Made by a program: the position numbers and the translations under genes. From an archaeon (GTDB taxonomy: Archaea; Halobacteriota; Syntropharchaeia; Alkanophagales; Methanospirareceae), in the NCBI GenBank assembly GCA_030019325.1, contig JASEFB010000081.1, positions 1 to 8,222 on the forward strand: a stretch of 8,222 bases of DNA, given 5' to 3'. The notes beneath the pieces are model-generated. The model was not told the origin of the DNA. It searched no databases and was given only the letters and a program-made list of their open reading frames with translations. This document shows, in pieces, positions 4,789 through 8,222 of this stretch (positions are counted from its first letter, which is position 1; every line of letters begins with the position of its first letter).

Positions 4789-6126
4789 TTATTTCCACTT
4801 CCACATCACAACGCCCTCAGCAACTTTTGGCAGGAAGAGCGTTGACTTTTGTGGAAGTCCTTTCTTCTCCACTTCTGCCTTGTATTTCACATCAGTTATA
4901 CGCAGCGGTTTAAGAAAAAACGCAACATTGAACGCGCCACTGTCCACTTTGTCAATTGCATCACGCGGACTGGAGGTGAAAACGATATCTTCTTCAGGGT
5001 TGCCAATATGGGGCTCTGCCCCATGACCCCGCAAGCCCTGTAAGGGCTTAAGCGTTGGCTCTATAAGCCATTCGTGCAAGCTTATGACGTCCAGCCCAAC
5101 TCGTTCGCCCCTTTCCATCGCCAGGCTCCTTATCCTCTGCTCATTACCCCGCAGCAGATAGAATTTCTCGCCATCATACATCCCGAATCTAACGTCAAAT
5201 TCATCGTTGTATTCGTCGTTGAGCTTTGAATAGATAAGCGTGTTTCCGGTAAGCTTATCGTAAGGTTCGACAACAAAATTTTCTTGTACCCTCCTCCATA
5301 ACTCTTCCATGCGACATTTTCTCACACATCGGTGCCAGGGGAGCAATAAAAGTGCTCTATCACCTCCTTCTACAAGCATCATCAGCGTATACCTCTCCTC
5401 TTGATCTCTACTCAACCGATAAGAGGCTGTATATCGGTGATGCCCGTCAAGAATCATGATTTTTTTATCGAGCATGAGCTGCTGAAGCTTCTTAATAATC
5501 GCTTCATCTGAAATCTCCCAGAGTAAGTGGCAAGCACCCTGTAAGACAACATCCACAAGTGGCTTTCTCTGCTCATCTATCTTCAAACTCGGTCTGCGAA
5601 AGCCCAGGTAATCCTCGAAAATGCGGTTTATCTCATGGTCTGGCATGGTATATTCCGCAACGATTGGCGAGAAATTCATGCCACACGCTTTCATCAGATG
5701 GTATCGCTCTCGCGTTTTCGCCTCAAAAGTCTTTTCATGTCCTAATATGTTGTGTTCGTCGATTTTTACCAGTGCTACTAATCCAAAGGTGAAATAGATC
5801 CCTCTTCTCTCTTCTTCTGGGATTTGTTCCATAATCTCTTCTGATATACGGTATCGGACTCCGTAGATATAGAAAGAGGGCATTTCGCACTCAATCAAAA
5901 TCCTATCTGTGAAGAAACGCTCTAAACTACCTTTTGCAGAATCCACAAATTCGGCTTCCGCTACGCCCTCTTTTCTCGTGGTAAAATGGATTACATTGTT
6001 CTTCCTGGCTGCATACTGCTCGTACTGAGATGCGTCAATAGAATCGTAAACTGGGCTAACCAGTTCAGCTCGGTTTCCTGCCTGCGGGTTTAGTATCGTC
6101 GCCTTGAAGGGTTTTATTTCTACCAT
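4789..6126 (-). CDS. DUF1015 family protein with an inserted 14-residue segment
   Basis: This 445-residue protein matches the DUF1015 family of unknown biochemical function. Recognised blocks are SPVYDSID (24-31), ILGHEKTFEAKTRERYHLMK (127-146) followed by NFSPI, the signature LDGHHRYTASYRL (226-238), a VDSGAFNVAFFLKP block (394-407) and LPQKSTLFLPKVAEG near the C-terminus. Family members are usually somewhat over 400 residues. Residues 360-373, between HEWLIEPTL and the following GNPEED, have no counterpart that I know of and are encoded exactly by the two-hairpin repeat at 5008-5049. ATG at 6126 has no Shine-Dalgarno site, but a TATA-like sequence lies about 24 nt upstream, so a leaderless start is likely. 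The deacetylase gene ends 68 bp upstream on the same strand, so read-through transcription is also possible. Confidence 0.88.
   Translation of the reverse strand: MVEIKPFKATILNPQAGNRAELVSPVYDSIDASQYEQYAARKNNVIHFTTRKEGVAEAEFVDSAKGSLERFFTDRILIECEMPSFYIYGVRYRISEEIMEQIPEEERRGIYFTFGLVALVKIDEHNILGHEKTFEAKTRERYHLMKACGMNFSPIVAEYTMPDHEINRIFEDYLGFRRPSLKIDEQRKPLVDVVLQGACHLLWEISDEAIIKKLQQLMLDKKIMILDGHHRYTASYRLSRDQEERYTLMMLVEGGDRALLLLPWHRCVRKCRMEELWRRVQENFVVEPYDKLTGNTLIYSKLNDEYNDEFDVRFGMYDGEKFYLLRGNEQRIRSLAMERGERVGLDVISLHEWLIEPTLKPLQGLRGHGAEPHIGNPEEDIVFTSSPRDAIDKVDSGAFNVAFFLKPLRITDVKYKAEVEKKGLPQKSTLFLPKVAEGVVMWKWK
5008..5049 (-). repeat. Two-hairpin palindromic repeat, copy inside DUF1015 gene
   Basis: On the minus strand two stem-loops follow each other. 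AAGCCCT/AGGGCTT has a 3-nt loop (5049-5033), then a linker GCGGGGTC, then ATGGGGC/GCCCCAT with loop AGA (5024-5008). Both stems are 7 bp and perfect. The unit is 42 bp, starts exactly at a codon boundary and adds 14 codons (K360 to H373). It aligns with 7789-7829 at 34 of 42 columns. Confidence 0.85.
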
Positions 6127-6143
6127 GGGTTTTGTAAGAAACG

Positions 6144-6157
6144 TAATAGTTTATTCG
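6144..6157 (-). promoter_or_regulatory. BRE/TATA-like sequence of the DUF1015 gene
   Basis: The minus strand reads CGAATAAACTATTA, centred about 24 nt before the ATG at 6126. This suggests that the gene can be transcribed independently of the deacetylase gene upstream. Confidence 0.4.
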
Positions 6158-6194
6158 ATCTATACATTTTGATTCTATCTTCTATACTGCACGA

Positions 6195-7304
6195 TTACCT
6201 AAAACACCTCCAGTAAACTTTAAGTTTCTCTTTCACTTCTCTCACCACCTTTTCGGTATCATTTAATACCAAATCCCTCCGATATCTTTCGGGAATTTGC
6301 TCTGCCCCTTCTATCGATCGCTCTATCCCAGCCAATCCAGCAATTAACGCCAACCATGCAAAGGGTAGGATATTCTCATTGTAACCCGAGGCAATCAAAT
6401 CTATCTCCTTCCCATGGCAAATTTCTGCAAGCGCTCTCACCTTCTCCCCAATCATCCTGAACCCTTCTATTGGCAACCCTAACTGAGTGAGCTGATCGTT
6501 TAGATATGGATCTGAGCCTCCATTTCTGACGATAATCTGGGGCTTAAATTCTATAGCCAGAGGTTGAACGATCTCCTCAAAAACTAAGTTGTAGGAATCG
6601 TAGCCTGCATCCACGGGCATTGGTACGTTCACGGTATATCCTTCTCCTTCTTTCTCTCCAATTTGAGAGACAAAACCCGTTCCCGGATATAACGTTCGTG
6701 GATCTTGATGCACATCAACGAACAAAACGCTTGGATCGTGGTAAAAGTATTCAGAAGTTCCATTTCCAGCATGGGCATCGGTATCCAAAATCAAGATCCT
6801 CGTGAGACCGTATTTCTTCATCAGATATCTGCCAATGAAGGCAACGTCGTTATAAAGACAAAATCCTTCTCCAAAAGAAGGCTTGGCATGATGCATCCCA
6901 CCCCCTATTGAGACAGCTTTCTTAAATTCTCCTTCCTCTACCAAATCAACAGCTTTCTTCGCCTGACCAATAATCAGCCTGGCAGCTTCCTCCAATTTCC
7001 CCGGTCTTCCAATCGGTCTATTATCCATGCTGTGGAAGAAATAAAATCGTCCATTATAATCCACACCTAGGTGGGCAGCTCGGTAATAATCTCTTGTAAA
7101 ATCGATATACTCCCTACTGCAGATTAAAAGCAGGTCTTCATCCTGAGCCTTCTCGGCACTAACGATCTGATAATTCTCCTCGCGTAAATTTTCCCTTAAG
7201 AACTGAGGAAATAGTTGGTACCGGTGGCCCCTGAAGGGATGCCCAGCGCCAAAATCATATTCCTTTAATTCCTCCCTACACAGAATCGCCAATTTTTGGG
7301 GCAT
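6195..7304 (-). CDS. Histone deacetylase / AcuC family zinc hydrolase
   Basis: This 369-residue protein is a class I/II-type zinc-dependent deacetylase (arginase-deacetylase fold) that would remove acetyl groups from lysines or small amines. All active-site elements are visible: the His pair in GGGMHHA (H138, H139), zinc ligands D176 and H178 in LDTDAHAGNG and D265 in NGGSDPY, and the transition-state Tyr Y308 in IASGYNEN. YPGTG (206-210) and GFCLYNDVA (147-155) are also conserved. The length is normal. Whether the substrate is an archaeal chromatin protein, acetyl-CoA synthetase (as with AcuC) or a polyamine cannot be decided. ATG at 7304 has AGGGAAGG about 9 nt upstream and a TATA-like sequence at 7325-7336. 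The DUF1015 gene follows 68 bp downstream on the same strand. The promoter lies beside the thioesterase remnant. Confidence 0.9.
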   Translation of the reverse strand: MPQKLAILCREELKEYDFGAGHPFRGHRYQLFPQFLRENLREENYQIVSAEKAQDEDLLLICSREYIDFTRDYYRAAHLGVDYNGRFYFFHSMDNRPIGRPGKLEEAARLIIGQAKKAVDLVEEGEFKKAVSIGGGMHHAKPSFGEGFCLYNDVAFIGRYLMKKYGLTRILILDTDAHAGNGTSEYFYHDPSVLFVDVHQDPRTLYPGTGFVSQIGEKEGEGYTVNVPMPVDAGYDSYNLVFEEIVQPLAIEFKPQIIVRNGGSDPYLNDQLTQLGLPIEGFRMIGEKVRALAEICHGKEIDLIASGYNENILPFAWLALIAGLAGIERSIEGAEQIPERYRRDLVLNDTEKVVREVKEKLKVYWRCFR

Positions 7305-7324
7305 ATTTTATACCTTCCCTCAAG

Positions 7325-7336
7325 TATATTATATTT
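7325..7336 (-). promoter_or_regulatory. TATA-like box of the deacetylase gene
   Basis: The minus strand reads AAATATAATATA, centred about 27 nt upstream of the ATG at 7304. If used, the transcript would be nearly leaderless and would exclude the AGGGAAGG at 7313-7320, so either this box or that ribosome site is the real signal. Confidence 0.4.
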
Positions 7337-7540
7337 GGTACTGTTTCAGCAGCAATTAATTCCGGTATCTCATTTTTTAAAGCGGTGTCAGCAGGTGTTT
7401 TATACGCAGAAGCGAAGGAGATATCGTTTCATCCGAAACTTGCGAGTTACACCGTTGACGTAACCAATGAGAAGAACGAACTTATAGCATCATTTCAGGG
7501 GATGGTGTATCGCAAAAAAGATACGTTGAACATCGAATAA
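7337..7540 (+). pseudogene. PaaI-type hotdog thioesterase, C-terminal remnant
   Basis: The plus strand encodes about 67 residues up to TAA at 7538-7540. They read like the second half of a PaaI-family acyl-CoA thioesterase: GTVSAAINSGISFFKAVSAG, then VLYAEAKEIS, then ASYTVDVTNEKNELIASFQG and MVYRKK. In the family this is the strand-rich half of the hotdog fold after the HGG motif. The N-terminal half, with the HGG region and catalytic Asp/Asn, is absent. Upstream the sequence becomes the promoter and start of the oppositely oriented deacetylase. No usable start precedes the similarity; the first in-frame GTG is at 7385. I conclude that a rearrangement joined the deacetylase gene to a truncated thioesterase gene. 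The remnant has no internal stop, so the event is not very old. Confidence 0.7.
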
Positions 7541-7788
7541 AGTTTACTCGCTTCTTCCTGTGATCTTTATTATGCATCATGGGCATTGGCTCAGAAGAAG
7601 GCAACATCAATCAGGTTTTAAGCGCCTGCCGCACTTGCATCTCGCTGATCTTTCTTCGAAGGGAGAGTCATCCAATTGATTACTGCATTCCAAACCCGTG
7701 AAACGCTATGATATCGGTGTTGCCCGCTTTTAAGCTTATTATGCCCTCACGATAAAGATTAAAGTAAGCGTTGAACGTGACCTCTGAT
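7541..7788. other. Intergenic stretch without a recognisable gene
   Basis: Together with the thioesterase remnant and the repeat downstream, this fills the space between the deacetylase and the hexulose-phosphate synthase. The plus strand has a 40-codon frame from ATG 7579 that I do not recognise. The minus strand is open from 7838 to a TAA at 7680-7682 without a usable start; its end, AGNTDIIAFHGFGMQ, looks protein-like and may be a remnant. I see no RNA gene. Confidence 0.4.
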
Positions 7789-7829
7789 AAACCCTTCCAG
7801 GGTTTGCGGGGACGTGGGCAGAGCCCACG
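7789..7829 (+). repeat. Two-hairpin palindromic repeat, copy upstream of hexulose-phosphate synthase
   Basis: AAACCCT/AGGGTTT with loop TCC (7789-7805) is followed by a GCGGGGA linker and CGTGGGC/GCCCACG with loop AGA (7813-7829). Both stems are perfect. The order, the loop AGA and the GCGGGG linker match the copy at 5008-5049 on the other strand. The stems differ by paired changes: G-C to A-T in stem 1, and A-T to G-C plus one lost base pair in stem 2. The repeat ends 18 nt before the ATG at 7848. Confidence 0.85.
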
Positions 7830-7847
7830 ATGGAATAATCAGGGATC

Positions 7848-8222
7848 ATGAGAGGAAAGAAAGAGCGAAGAATACTGCAAGTGGCTCTTGATGTTATTGA
7901 GTTGGAGCGAGCGATAGAAATCGGGAAAGAGTGTGTAGAGGGCGGTGCAGACTGGTTAGAGGTGGGAACGCCCTTGATAAAAAGTGAAGGGATGCATGCA
8001 ATAAGGACACTGAAAGAGGCGTTCCCTGAGGTGAAGCTCGTCGCTGATATGAAGACAATGGACACCGGTGCGATCGAAGTGGAGATGGCGGCGAAATCCG
8101 GTGCTTCAGTGGTCTCTATCCTTGCCGTTGCAGATAACGCCACGATAGAAGATGCGTTAAGATCCGCTCGTAAATATGGTGTGGCGGTCATGGTGGATAT
8201 AATGAACACAGAGGACCCGGTG
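7848..8222 (+). CDS. hps: 3-hexulose-6-phosphate synthase, N-terminal part (cut by window end)
   Basis: The frame is open to the window end, giving 125 residues. It matches 3-hexulose-6-phosphate synthase of the OMP-decarboxylase superfamily, which joins formaldehyde and ribulose 5-phosphate. In archaea it mostly runs in reverse to supply ribulose 5-phosphate. Visible blocks are LQVALDVIELERAIEI (10-25), GGADWLEVGTPLIKSEG (32-48), the DxKxxD active-site motif in VADMKTMDTG (D67, K69, D72), VAD at 94-96 and VMVDIMNTEDPV at the end. Archaeal members are often fused at the C-terminus to a second domain such as an RraA-like region, but that part lies outside the window. ATG at 7848 is the start because an in-frame TAA lies at 7836. 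Ribosome binding is weak (AGGG only 3 nt before the ATG). The two-hairpin repeat lies just upstream. Confidence 0.88.
   Translation, partial: MRGKKERRILQVALDVIELERAIEIGKECVEGGADWLEVGTPLIKSEGMHAIRTLKEAFPEVKLVADMKTMDTGAIEVEMAAKSGASVVSILAVADNATIEDALRSARKYGVAVMVDIMNTEDPV

Noticed and set aside
4492..5053. 13-base identity TAAGGGCTTAAGC at 4492-4504 and 5041-5053
   Set aside because: About one match of this length is expected by chance in a window of this size, and the copy at 4492 lacks the hairpin partner.
7739..8209. Minus-strand frame of 156 codons
   Set aside because: It is fully antisense to the hexulose-phosphate synthase, which matches a known family, and its Ser/Thr/Ile-rich sequence is typical of a shadow.
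1..8222. CRISPR array, tRNA, rRNA or defence cassette
   Set aside because: I saw no regularly spaced direct repeats, no tRNA cloverleaf or rRNA segment, and no recognisable nuclease, toxin or defence gene.

Overview
The window looks archaeal. The evidence is the C-terminus of a diphthine synthase (an archaeal/eukaryotic enzyme), A/T-rich TATA boxes with BRE-like purines about 22-29 nt before several start codons, one exact match to the archaeal anti-Shine-Dalgarno sequence, and an archaeal-type 3-hexulose-6-phosphate synthase. A methanogen- or ANME-type euryarchaeon is my guess; the sequence does not prove the lineage.

Layout. Bases 1-288 are the end of dph5 (+). Bases 441-773 (-) encode a small hydrophobic protein made of glycine-centred pentads. 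Bases 817-2932 are a nest of mobile DNA: a decayed IS200/IS605-type tnpA (-) is split by a complete 1530-bp IS66-family element (1179-2708, transposase on +) with recognisable terminal inverted repeats and a perfect 8-bp target duplication. Removing the IS66 element restores one open tnpA frame, but that frame already lacks the HUH centre and carries two A/T-rich palindromic segments. Bases 3140-4321 (-) are an MFS exporter, divergent from a 76-residue protein with four DnaJ-type CxxCxGxG motifs spaced exactly 17 residues apart (4510-4740, +). Bases 4789-6126 and 6195-7304 (both -) are a DUF1015 protein and, upstream of it, an HDAC/AcuC-family deacetylase. Bases 7337-7540 (+) are the C-terminal remnant of a PaaI-type thioesterase. 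The window ends in a 3-hexulose-6-phosphate synthase (7848-8222, +, cut by the window).

The observation I find most interesting is a roughly 41-nt two-hairpin repeat present twice. One copy lies upstream of the hexulose-phosphate synthase start (7789-7829, +). The other lies inside the DUF1015 reading frame (5008-5049, -), where it is exactly 14 codons long and adds residues 360-373. Nearly all differences between the copies are compensatory or fall in a loop or linker, so both keep two perfect 7-bp stems. This resembles a protein-invading palindromic element of the kind described in Rickettsia. The two A/T-rich palindromes in the tnpA relic are also read through in frame.

The genes do not form one pathway. 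The deacetylase and DUF1015 protein may be co-transcribed. The other genes appear to be independent units, with mobile DNA and gene remnants between them.
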